NCBI GenBank assembly: GCA_015207155.1
Contig: JADEXK010000006.1
Span: 1 to 64,000, forward strand
DNA length: 64,000 nt
Direction: 5' to 3'
Source of the DNA: Nostocales cyanobacterium LEGE 11386
GTDB lineage: Bacteria; Cyanobacteriota; Cyanobacteriia; Cyanobacteriales; Nostocaceae
The translations under genes and the position numbers were made by a program. Every line of letters begins with the position of its first letter. Positions within the stretch are counted from its first letter, which is position 1. Under the pieces are notes generated by a model. That model saw nothing but the letters and a program-made list of their open reading frames with translations, did not search any database and was not told where the DNA came from. Shown here piece after piece: positions 56,762 to 64,000 of this stretch.

Positions 56762-57781
56762 CTAAGAAAGTAAACTTTGGTCGTTGACAACAATTTCTTC
56801 CAGAGGCGATTTACTACTTTTATGTGAATTATGTTGCCAATATTGCCAAATTGTTTGAATTGCTTTCACTAAATCTTTTAGTAAAAGATATTCTGTACCT
56901 TTCAACTGTTGATAAATACTGATGTGGCAACATATCCGCTCATACAAACTCAGTTGAAATAGCCAAACAGAAAGCATATATTCCCACAATATTCTCCAAT
57001 GAGGAAATAAAAGTTTTCCTTTTTTAGCTGAATCAAACCACACTGTGTATCCATAAAAATCTGGTAACATGCAGAGCGAATATTGAGCTTGTTTATTCGT
57101 AAATGACCGATAACTAGGGAAGAACATACTCAATGATTGTTGCGGATGAACTCTAGCAAAGAACAGGTATTCGGGAATTTCATAAAATTGACCCAATAAA
57201 CCCAGTCTTAACAATAAAATGCCATCCGCAGTACCGTAACTACCCATAGGTGGTACTATTTTGAGGGCGCTGGTGCGGATTACTCCATAACATTGATAGC
57301 AAAGATGTTTGGTAAGTAACTCGTGAAAACGCTCGTGGGGTTTTGGAGAGTTGGTATTGAGTTTGATATTGTAGTTTTGCAAAAAATTACTATTTTCGTC
57401 AATAAAATATACCTGAGAATGGCACAAAACTACCCTAGGGTTATAGTCAAGTACCTCAACACATTTCACGAGAAAATCTGGAGCGTGTAAATCATCATAA
57501 GCTGCCCACTTAAAGTATTCACCCACAGACAATTCAAAGACTCGATTAAAGTTGCGAGAACAACCTAAATTCTTATCATTGCGGTAATATCGGATACGTT
57601 TATCTTGAGCAGCATATGCTCGACAAATTTCTTCAGTTTTATCTGTCGAAGCATTATCTGAGATGATTAATTCAAAATCTGCAAAAGTCTGAGCTAACAA
57701 TGAATCTATGGCTTCTTGGATAAATTTGTCGCCATTGTATACAGGCAATCCGATACTCAATTTCGGCTGATTTTTGCTCAT
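56762..57781 (-). CDS. Family 2 glycosyltransferase
   Basis: A 339-residue soluble GT2 enzyme. It opens LSIGLPVYNGDKFIQEAIDSLLAQTFADFELIISDNASTDKT, with the acidic motif in YFKWAAYDDLHAPDF where the second Asp pair replaces the usual DxD. The C-terminal 150 residues are less conserved and helical. ATG 57781 is preferred; the frame begins with a TTG at 57790. It is part of the envelope-glycan group and about 40 bases upstream of the DUF2141 gene. Confidence 0.87.
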   Translation of the reverse strand: MSKNQPKLSIGLPVYNGDKFIQEAIDSLLAQTFADFELIISDNASTDKTEEICRAYAAQDKRIRYYRNDKNLGCSRNFNRVFELSVGEYFKWAAYDDLHAPDFLVKCVEVLDYNPRVVLCHSQVYFIDENSNFLQNYNIKLNTNSPKPHERFHELLTKHLCYQCYGVIRTSALKIVPPMGSYGTADGILLLRLGLLGQFYEIPEYLFFARVHPQQSLSMFFPSYRSFTNKQAQYSLCMLPDFYGYTVWFDSAKKGKLLFPHWRILWEYMLSVWLFQLSLYERICCHISIYQQLKGTEYLLLKDLVKAIQTIWQYWQHNSHKSSKSPLEEIVVNDQSLLS

Positions 57782-57895
57782 ATAAAACAATGTTAATGAA
57801 GAGTTCCAGACGATTTAACTAATTTTTAGGGCGTTGCTGAATCATGGGATGAAATTTGATGTATTAAAATCTTAAACTCTTGATTCTCTCTGCGC

Positions 57896-57995
57896 GGCAG
57901 TCGCTACAAGTCGGAAAACCCGCCCAAAGTGCTGCCTTGCCTTTGCGCACGCCACTTGCTACAAGTCGGGAGACCCGCCCAACGCAGTGGCTCCT
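57896..57995. repeat. Direct repeat pair in the epimerase-glycosyltransferase spacer
   Basis: GCTACAAGTCGGAAAACCCG (about 57903) and GCTACAAGTCGGGAGACCCG (about 57958) are two copies of one 27-base unit with CCCAA following, 55 bases apart. This is another dispersed Nostoc-type repeat; no gene lies here. Confidence 0.6.
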
Positions 57996-58036
57996 CTGCG
58001 TGAGATCAATCATCCCGCAATTATGCAACGCCATTT

Positions 58037-59026
58037 TTAGATATTAGTTTTTTGCATCCATGCTTTTGTCAGATGTAAACCATCTTCTAAGTCAATTTTT
58101 GGTTTGTAATCTAACAAGTTTTGTGCTTTGGCGATGGAATAAGCATGAGGACGACTCATAAAATCTACAGACTCTGGCAAGATGTCAGCTTTTTTCCGAA
58201 AAAGTTTTTGTCCTTGGGCACGCAATTTCAGAAATAACTTCATTTCATCTTTTGGTAAAGACATTGGTGCAGATAAACCTTCCATTGCCGCTAGGCGCAT
58301 AAAATACTCTTTCCAAGAGGTATTTTGTCCGTCGGTAATATTAAATATTTCGCCGTATGTTTCTTTTTCTATTGCTAGAAATATGGCATCAACCAAGTTG
58401 TCTATATAGACATGATTAATTACTCCTTTGCCATCATTAGCATAAGCAAATAATTTCTGACGCATCATCAAAATTGGTCTGACTACCCAAGAAGTACTCC
58501 CAGGCCCATAAACATCTCCAGCACGAATAATAATGACACCAAAATCTGGGGGAGAATTCAAAGGTAAGAGTTCTATTTCGGCTTCGATTTTTGTTTGGCA
58601 ATAGGGATTATTTTCACCGGAGAGTGGGCCGGATTCCGTAATACCATCTGGATAATTAAAGCCGTAAACCATCACACTAGAGAGATGGACAAAGGTTTTG
58701 ACACCAGCTTTTTTAGCAGCTTTAGCCATGTTGACTGTACCGCCAACATTGACTGTACGAAAATCTTTGATTGAGCCAGCCTCTTGGGCAATTTGCTCTG
58801 TGTGTAAAACAATATCTACACCCTGACAAGCTTTTTGGGCAGTTGTAGCATCAGTAATATTGCCAATTATCATCTCAACGCCCAAATTTTGCGCTGTTTT
58901 ATTTTCATCGGTAGAACTTTGTAGTCCCCGAACCTTCATTCCTTGCGCTATGGCTAACTCGGCTGCACGCAAACCGATAAATTCATCAATTCCAGTAATC
59001 AACAATGTTTTGTCTTGGAGGTTCAT
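58037..59026 (-). CDS. NAD(P)-dependent epimerase/dehydratase (extended SDR)
   Basis: A 329-residue extended SDR. The nucleotide-binding turn reads TGIDEFIG, a variant of TGxxGFIG. The catalytic YxxxK is in YCQTKIEAE, with Ser in HLSSVMVYG, and the substrate region IIIRAGDVYGPG is typical. It is closest in pattern to sugar-nucleotide epimerases and 3-beta-HSD-like enzymes. The likely role is in envelope sugar or glycolipid synthesis. It begins 72 bases after the DevC gene on the same strand, in the place where devA would be expected. Confidence 0.85.
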   Translation of the reverse strand: MNLQDKTLLITGIDEFIGLRAAELAIAQGMKVRGLQSSTDENKTAQNLGVEMIIGNITDATTAQKACQGVDIVLHTEQIAQEAGSIKDFRTVNVGGTVNMAKAAKKAGVKTFVHLSSVMVYGFNYPDGITESGPLSGENNPYCQTKIEAEIELLPLNSPPDFGVIIIRAGDVYGPGSTSWVVRPILMMRQKLFAYANDGKGVINHVYIDNLVDAIFLAIEKETYGEIFNITDGQNTSWKEYFMRLAAMEGLSAPMSLPKDEMKLFLKLRAQGQKLFRKKADILPESVDFMSRPHAYSIAKAQNLLDYKPKIDLEDGLHLTKAWMQKTNI

Positions 59027-59097
59027 AGAGATAGGGGTTATGGGTAAATTAATAGAAGGTATAGTTTGTAGTCAGGACTTTAGTCCTGATTAACTAA

Positions 59098-60276
59098 CTA
59101 AAAAATATCCGCCGGGTCTGCGGAACGGAGTTTATTAATAGCAAGTGACCCAGAAGTGATGCACATTAAAACTGCTGATACTAAGACAATAATTGCATTA
59201 TTAGCAGTCATCATAATTGGCAATTTAGTAGCTTCCATCGCAAAATCATATAAGATGATAGACAAGATAAACCCTGGTATATAGCCTAAGAGAGCCAAGA
59301 TTAATGCTTGTTGAAAGACTACATTTAGGAGATATAAATTGGCATAGCCAATAGCTTTTAAAGTTGCGTAAGCCACAAATTGAGTAGCAATATTGCTGTA
59401 GAGAATTTGATAGACTATGACAACACCAACAACAGCAGCCATAGTTAGCATCAGGTTAAGGATAAAACCGATTGGTGTTCTCACAGACCAATATTGTTTT
59501 TCAAATTCAATAAAACCTTGGCGAGTGAAAATTTGGACGTCATTAGGTAAGCTTGCAGCCAAATTTTGCAAAACTGTATCTGCGTCTGCACCAGGATTGA
59601 GGGTGATAACGCCTATGTCAATCATTTCTGCTGTGCGAAGATTAGCATTTATTTTCAGAAAAGATGAGTCGCTAACAATTAAGTTACCATCTACACCAAA
59701 AGAAGGTCCTAAAGTGAATAAACCACCTACTCTCATTCTGAAACCAATACGAGCATCAAAAGGAAAAATTTCAATTATTTGTTCGGTTTTTCCTTTCTCA
59801 AAATTGGCAGCAATGGGACCAAATTCTGGTCGAGAAATTTTGTCAAAAAGTACAATATCAGGAATTTTTAGTAGGTCTAAATTTTGAGAAACTTCGGGTA
59901 TATTCATTACAGACTGACCTGGATCTAAGCCAATCACATAGATTGAATATTTCTCTCCAGTTATAGGATTTTTTAATTTTGCAAATTGCAAGTATATGGG
60001 ACTAACTGACTCTACCCCATCAAATCCTAAGGTTTGTTGCAAACGATTTCGAGAAAAACTTTGAGTTGCGGTTAAAGCCTTATATTGTGAACTAACTAAA
60101 AATAAATCACCTTGGAGATTTTGATGTAAAGCGGTAGCACTAGAATATAGTGCATCTTGAAAACCTAGTTGAATAAATGTTAGCAGTACAATAAAAGCAA
60201 TGCCACCTACAGCTACCAAAAAACGTGATTTTTGTTGGACTAGCTGTAGCCACGCCAAAGGAATTTTAAATTTCAT
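59098..60276 (-). CDS. devC: DevC-type ABC exporter permease
   Basis: A 392-residue MacB/DevC-type permease. The N-terminus KIPLAWLQLVQQKSRFLVAVGGIAFIVLL then FIQLGFQDALYSSAT is the DevC signature. The first helix is followed by a ~200-residue extracytoplasmic domain, then three helices near the C-terminus. In Anabaena DevBCA exports heterocyst glycolipids with TolC; several paralogous sets exist for other substrates. ATG 60276 aligns with known DevC starts; the frame extends to 60312. No ATPase gene follows. Confidence 0.88.
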   Translation of the reverse strand: MKFKIPLAWLQLVQQKSRFLVAVGGIAFIVLLTFIQLGFQDALYSSATALHQNLQGDLFLVSSQYKALTATQSFSRNRLQQTLGFDGVESVSPIYLQFAKLKNPITGEKYSIYVIGLDPGQSVMNIPEVSQNLDLLKIPDIVLFDKISRPEFGPIAANFEKGKTEQIIEIFPFDARIGFRMRVGGLFTLGPSFGVDGNLIVSDSSFLKINANLRTAEMIDIGVITLNPGADADTVLQNLAASLPNDVQIFTRQGFIEFEKQYWSVRTPIGFILNLMLTMAAVVGVVIVYQILYSNIATQFVAYATLKAIGYANLYLLNVVFQQALILALLGYIPGFILSIILYDFAMEATKLPIMMTANNAIIVLVSAVLMCITSGSLAINKLRSADPADIF

Positions 60277-60476
60277 GGATTCACTATTTGTAATTCGTAA
60301 TTCGTGGTACAAGCACCTTAATTTATGATTAATTTATTGATGGAGATGGGGCGTTATAGCAAAGTACAAAATGCTGAGTGCTGAGTATAAACCCAGTGGC
60401 TTCAGTGCTTTGAGCAATCAATAATGTCCTAATCTATGTGACTACGGCTATAACTCCAAGACCTCATACCCAATGA

Positions 60477-61682
60477 CTATATCTGAATTGCGACATCTAC
60501 TTGTAAGTTAGTTAAACGAGCCAATCGTTCACTATCTGCGGGGTCATCAATACTGATTTTGACCTCAACTATGCGGCGGTCTGTGTCTGCTGTAGGATTA
60601 ATACTAAAGATGCTTTGTCTCTCAATTTGCCAACCAATTTCGTTGACAGTTCCTAGGATTTTGCCAGGAAACGCCGTGCTAGTAATGGTGGCTTTTTGAC
60701 CTACATTCACTTTTTGGATGTCAGTTTGATACACTTCTGCGACCACGTACATTTGAGATATCTTGCCTATCTCAGCAAAGCCTGTATTGCCAATTACTTC
60801 GCCTGTTTTGGCGTGAATTTTTAAAACTTGACCGTCTATGGGAGCTTTGAGGTAAGTTAATTCTTGGTCGGCTTTTGCTTGTTTAATAGCAGTTACAGCG
60901 CTATTAACTTCGGTTTGTGCCAATTCAATATCGACAGGACGGACTTCGCTAATACTGTTGAGTCTGGCTTTAGCTTCCTTGAGTTGGTCTTGGAGAGTGT
61001 TTTGAGTGCGGTTGAGGCTGGCTTTGGCTTCTGTAAGCTGTTGTTGTGCTGTCTTGAGTTGTAAGGCTTTACTATCTGCGATAGAAGCCGCGATCGCACC
61101 TTGTCTATATAATTGCTGATATCGCTCGTTCTCTGTTTGCGCGTTGTCTACCTCAGCTTGGATGCGATTAATTGTCGCTTGCCCTGCTGCAACATCTCCT
61201 TTTAATTGTGACTCTAAACGGGCGATCGCTGCTTTTTGTGCTTCAATATCGCCGGTTCTCGCCCCAGCTTTTACCTGTGCTAGTCTGGCTTTGGCGACTT
61301 CTAGTTGGTCTAAAGACTGTTGCAGGGCAGCTGTAGAGCGAGCATAATTTTCTAAATATGCCAATACTTGCCCGGCTTTCACCTCTTCTCCTTCCCTAAC
61401 TAACAGTCTTTCTACCCGCGCCCCGTTGACTGAATTGGGTGCAGATAAATTAGTGACTTCTCCTTGAGGTTGTAACCGTCCCAAGGCTGTGACCGCAAGT
61501 TTGACGGGGGTAGTTTCTGCGGTAGTTTTTGGTGGTGGAGTCTGAACTTGAGAGGAAGTCCGATTTGGTGAAAAACTATGAAAAGCGATGATTCCGGCTA
61601 ATAAAGTGATGGAACCTGCTAAGATTATCCGCCACCGATTTAAGGATTTTATGATTAACTGGCTTTCTTTGTTTGCTGCCAT
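60477..61682 (-). CDS. devB: DevB-type membrane fusion protein
   Basis: A 401-residue periplasmic adaptor: one N-terminal helix (WRIILAGSITLLAGIIAFHSF), then a lipoyl half motif GARVERLLVREGEEVKAGQVLAYLEN, a long alpha-hairpin (about 105-260, AlaGln-rich with many heptads), the second half LKAPIDGQVLKIHAKTGEVIG and a beta-barrel ending. It is 200 bases upstream of devC on the same strand. It is shorter than and unrelated to the T1SS HlyD protein at 15769, apart from the fold. Confidence 0.9.
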   Translation of the reverse strand: MAANKESQLIIKSLNRWRIILAGSITLLAGIIAFHSFSPNRTSSQVQTPPPKTTAETTPVKLAVTALGRLQPQGEVTNLSAPNSVNGARVERLLVREGEEVKAGQVLAYLENYARSTAALQQSLDQLEVAKARLAQVKAGARTGDIEAQKAAIARLESQLKGDVAAGQATINRIQAEVDNAQTENERYQQLYRQGAIAASIADSKALQLKTAQQQLTEAKASLNRTQNTLQDQLKEAKARLNSISEVRPVDIELAQTEVNSAVTAIKQAKADQELTYLKAPIDGQVLKIHAKTGEVIGNTGFAEIGKISQMYVVAEVYQTDIQKVNVGQKATITSTAFPGKILGTVNEIGWQIERQSIFSINPTADTDRRIVEVKISIDDPADSERLARLTNLQVDVAIQI

Positions 61683-61783
61683 ATTTTTATTCCAATTGTT
61701 TTATTATGTCGATTGCAGTAGGCTCGTCCGCAAGTTAAGCAATATGACTCTGGTGCTGCTGGATTTAGGATATGAAAAGCTCA

Positions 61784-61814
61784 CGCAAAGGCGCAAAGGC
61801 GCAAAGGTGCAAAG
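61784..61814. repeat. Short tandem repeat, GCGCAAAG type
   Basis: CGCAAAGG is repeated about four times with small variation (last unit TGCAAAG). The same family of short tandem repeats is known from Nostoc genomes; a related GC-rich run follows the ParB-like gene near 63388-63435. Confidence 0.75.
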
Positions 61815-61960
61815 ATGAGTTTGGCTTTACATATTTGTGGGTTTTATGAATCTTTGTATGTCTGTACAGCCACTTTAAAATTACTAACTTGGCAACAACA
61901 TTGATAGTGGCGTTACTTCAAATCTTTCTTAGTTTTATCCTAATTTGGCATCGCATCCAG

Positions 61961-61977
61961 TATCGTAAAATACGATA
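61961..61977. promoter_or_regulatory. TATCGTA palindrome, operator candidate
   Basis: TATCGTA and TACGATA are perfect complements around AAA, about 100 bases upstream of the ParB-like gene. The 17-base palindrome could bind a dimeric repressor; no regulator can be named. Confidence 0.35.
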
Positions 61978-62075
61978 TTGTCATTGGTTATTATTTGCTC
62001 TCTCACTCCCCCACTCCCTACTCCCCAAATTATGTATACTGATTCTTTGACTGATTGCACCAAAAAGCTGTAATT

Positions 62076-63413
62076 ATGCCCATAGTGCCTATAGACCAAA
62101 TTCGCATTGGTCAGAACCGCCGACCGGTTAAGGGTGAGAAGGTTGATGAATTGAGGGAGTCGATTAGGGCTAATGGTCTATTGAACCCAATTACGGTAGA
62201 CCAAAAGCTAACTTTGATTGCTGGGCTACATCGCCTGACTGCTTGTAAGTTGTTGGGGTTGGAGGCGGTTGAGTGTAATATTGTCAATTATCAAGATGCG
62301 GATCAAGCGCGGTTGGCGGAAATTGACGAAAATTTGATTCGCAATGAGTTGGAACCGTTGGAACGTTCGGAACTTTGGTATGAGCGTGACCAGATTCTAG
62401 CACGAATGGGGCTGAGGGCGAAGGCTGGTGATAATCAACATACTCATAAAGGTAGTGAAATGATTTCACCACCTCCAAAGCGCACGGTGGAGTTGGCAAA
62501 GGAGGTGGGTTATTCGGAACGCACTTTTCAGCATGGTAAGCAAATTGCTAAGAGTATTCATCCAGAGGTGAAACAGATTATTAAGCGATCGCCTATTGCT
62601 GATAGTCCTACAGTATTACTGAAGATAGCTAGGGCTGGTAGTCAGGAACGAGCGGCGGCGGAAGCGGCGCAACAGGCTTGGGAGTTGGCCCAGGCTAGAG
62701 GAGACGAGGCGGAAGCTGCACGGTTGGCTCAATTGATGATTGATGCGAGAAATAAGCAAAAAGAGTTACAGATTTTGGCACACAAAAGTGCTATGTCCCA
62801 AAGGGCTGCTAAGTTGGCACAGAAGCAGGGTCAACGTCAGTCGAAACCGGTGGTGAAATCAGTAGATACTCAGGTGAAGGTGGGGGATGAATGGCTACTG
62901 GGTCGGCATTTGGTGTATTGCGGCGATACGGCTAGTTCAGATTTTACCAACTTGTTACCTTCGGATGCGGCTTTGGCGATCGCTACTCTTTCCCCCACCT
63001 GGGAGCATAATTATTTGGTGAATGAAGCGCGGGTGGTGGCGGTGTTGCGTTCTGAGGGTCAGATTTATGAGTTTTATCGCCGTTGCCAAATGCCTTTTCA
63101 ATATGAGTTGCTGCTGGGTAATGTTTATCTGGGTATTTTTTCTCATCAATTGATATCTCGGCCGCAAGCTCCTATTAATATTGAGGGTGTGGAAGGGATT
63201 GTTAATTATTTAATTAATTTATATACGAGTCAGAATAATTTTGTGATTGCTCCTTTTATGGGACATGGGGAAATTTTGCTTGCTTGTGAACGGTTAGGGC
63301 GGATCTGTTTTGTTGGGGATGCGAATCCGGGGTTGGTTGGTCGGGGGTTGTTGCGGTGGCAGCAGTGGAGTGGGAAGAGTGGGAGTTTAAACGCAGAGGG
63401 GCGCGGAGGTTAA
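62076..63413 (+). CDS. ParB-like nuclease-domain protein fused to a degenerate DNA methyltransferase domain
   Basis: About 445 residues. The N-terminal ParB/Spo0J-like domain has IDQIRIGQNRRPVKG, ANGLLNPITVDQKLTLIAGLHR and AVECNIVNYQDADQARLAEIDENLIR. A KorB-like helical region and an Ala/Gln-rich coiled coil (about 200-270) follow. Residues about 280-440 align with N4/N6 DNA methyltransferases: DEWLLGRHLVYCGDTA and the SAM loop APFMGHGEILLACERLGRICFVGDANP. The catalytic DPPY-type motif is replaced by LSPTW, so it probably does not methylate. ATG 62076 is preferred over TTG 62055. ParB-methyltransferase fusions occur in phages and mobile DNA; this copy stands alone. Confidence 0.8.
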   Translation: MPIVPIDQIRIGQNRRPVKGEKVDELRESIRANGLLNPITVDQKLTLIAGLHRLTACKLLGLEAVECNIVNYQDADQARLAEIDENLIRNELEPLERSELWYERDQILARMGLRAKAGDNQHTHKGSEMISPPPKRTVELAKEVGYSERTFQHGKQIAKSIHPEVKQIIKRSPIADSPTVLLKIARAGSQERAAAEAAQQAWELAQARGDEAEAARLAQLMIDARNKQKELQILAHKSAMSQRAAKLAQKQGQRQSKPVVKSVDTQVKVGDEWLLGRHLVYCGDTASSDFTNLLPSDAALAIATLSPTWEHNYLVNEARVVAVLRSEGQIYEFYRRCQMPFQYELLLGNVYLGIFSHQLISRPQAPINIEGVEGIVNYLINLYTSQNNFVIAPFMGHGEILLACERLGRICFVGDANPGLVGRGLLRWQQWSGKSGSLNAEGRGG

Positions 63414-64000
63414 CGCAAAGGGGCGCAGAGGGTTTTTAGCTATGCGGTTAGCATCAGGATTTTATGAAGTGTGATCTGGGTATTTATTGCTATTGTTTTG
63501 ATTCGGGGATTTATTTCTGGTTCTGTAACTTTGTTGTCATATGTTAGTTGATATGGTGAAATTTTTGGGGATTCATGAGAATTTTTTCTGTGTAGTTTGT
63601 TATGCACAATTTACTAAATTAACGTTTGCTTTATAAATAACTATTTCGATATTTTTGTTATTTAATATTCAAAAATCATTAATTATTTGGATTCAATTAT
63701 GATGCTCTGCTGAGAAATATATCTACTTGGTTATTTTTTATCTATGTGTGTTTATTAGGTTGTCGATTGATTAATTAGACTCTGGTACTGACCGATTAAT
63801 CAAGGGTGCAGGCGGAAATTAGTTACTTTTTGGGTGATTGGGTTGGGTATGAATTATACTTTGCTTGTATGGTTTATACAAAAAAATCGCCAGCAAGAAT
63901 TTAGTTTTTTTATAAAATAACTTTAAACAAATGATTTAGTTTCTGTGAACCATGCTATTCTTTTTATTAATTCAAACGTTTCAAGGCGGTAAGGAAATTT
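63414..64000. other. AT-rich region without a supported gene
   Basis: After the ParB-like gene there is a GC-rich repeat stretch to about 63435 and then 560 very AT-rich bases. AAGGCGGTAAGGA near 63983 looks like a ribosome binding site for a gene that begins beyond the right edge. I see no frame worth annotating. Confidence 0.5.

Larger units (their letters stand above)
61683..62075. other. Divergent spacer with iteron-like repeat and palindrome
   Basis: Nearly 400 bases between divergent devB and the ParB-like gene. It contains the heptameric GCGCAAAG-type repeat at 61784-61814 and a palindrome at 61961-61977. I see no gene. Confidence 0.5.

Overview
The window looks like chromosomal DNA of a filamentous, probably heterocyst-forming cyanobacterium of the Nostoc/Anabaena group. 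The HIP1 octamer GCGATCGC occurs throughout, there is a CpcT phycobilin lyase, a DevB/DevC exporter pair, a type 2 IPP isomerase, and intergenic repeats typical of Nostoc genomes. I could not run searches, so family names are from recognised motifs and memory.

Layout. 0-15.6 kb is mostly housekeeping on the + strand: thioredoxin, a glycosyltransferase-TPR protein, YbaK-type deacylase, DOPA-dioxygenase-like protein, AI-2E-type membrane protein, IPP isomerase, SppA protease, a retropepsin-like protein with a small partner, a DUF2157/GDYXXLXY-type membrane pair, a NOL1/NOP2/sun RNA methyltransferase and a dynamin-like GTPase.

15.7-48.6 kb is the striking part. It holds a type I secretion operon (peptidyl-prolyl isomerase, cNMP-binding/inactive-C39 ABC exporter, HlyD adaptor), all on the minus strand. 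The same strand carries four large proteins without N-terminal signal peptides: an FG-GAP repeat protein, a 3100-residue multi-enzyme (EEP phosphatase, three esterase-like phytase domains, a 3-phytase propeller and two GlpQ-type GDPD domains), an ExeM/NucH-type nuclease with an RTX tail, and a 5'-nucleotidase. Three of the four end in the same roughly 300-residue tail, which reads as two tandem DUF4114 units. A three-repeat Pho-box-like element lies upstream of the 5'-nucleotidase gene and a weaker one upstream of the secretion operon. A divergent nucleoside phosphorylase follows. I infer a phosphorus-scavenging secretome: nucleic acids, nucleotides, phytate and glycerophosphodiesters would be attacked outside the cell and phosphate and nucleosides taken up. 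The block is split at 24.3-29.3 kb by accessory genes: a GC-rich acetyltransferase, a chlorite-dismutase-family protein, a GFA protein, two toxin-antitoxin pairs, a broken antitoxin copy and a candidate nuclease of unknown role.

48.6-64 kb carries tRNA-Cys, a CpdA-type phosphodiesterase, CpcT, a TPR protein, an envelope-glycan group (one GT4, three GT2, a DUF2141 protein and an epimerase), devBC without an adjacent devA, and a ParB-like protein fused to a methyltransferase domain that has lost its catalytic motif. The last 590 bases hold no gene I can support.
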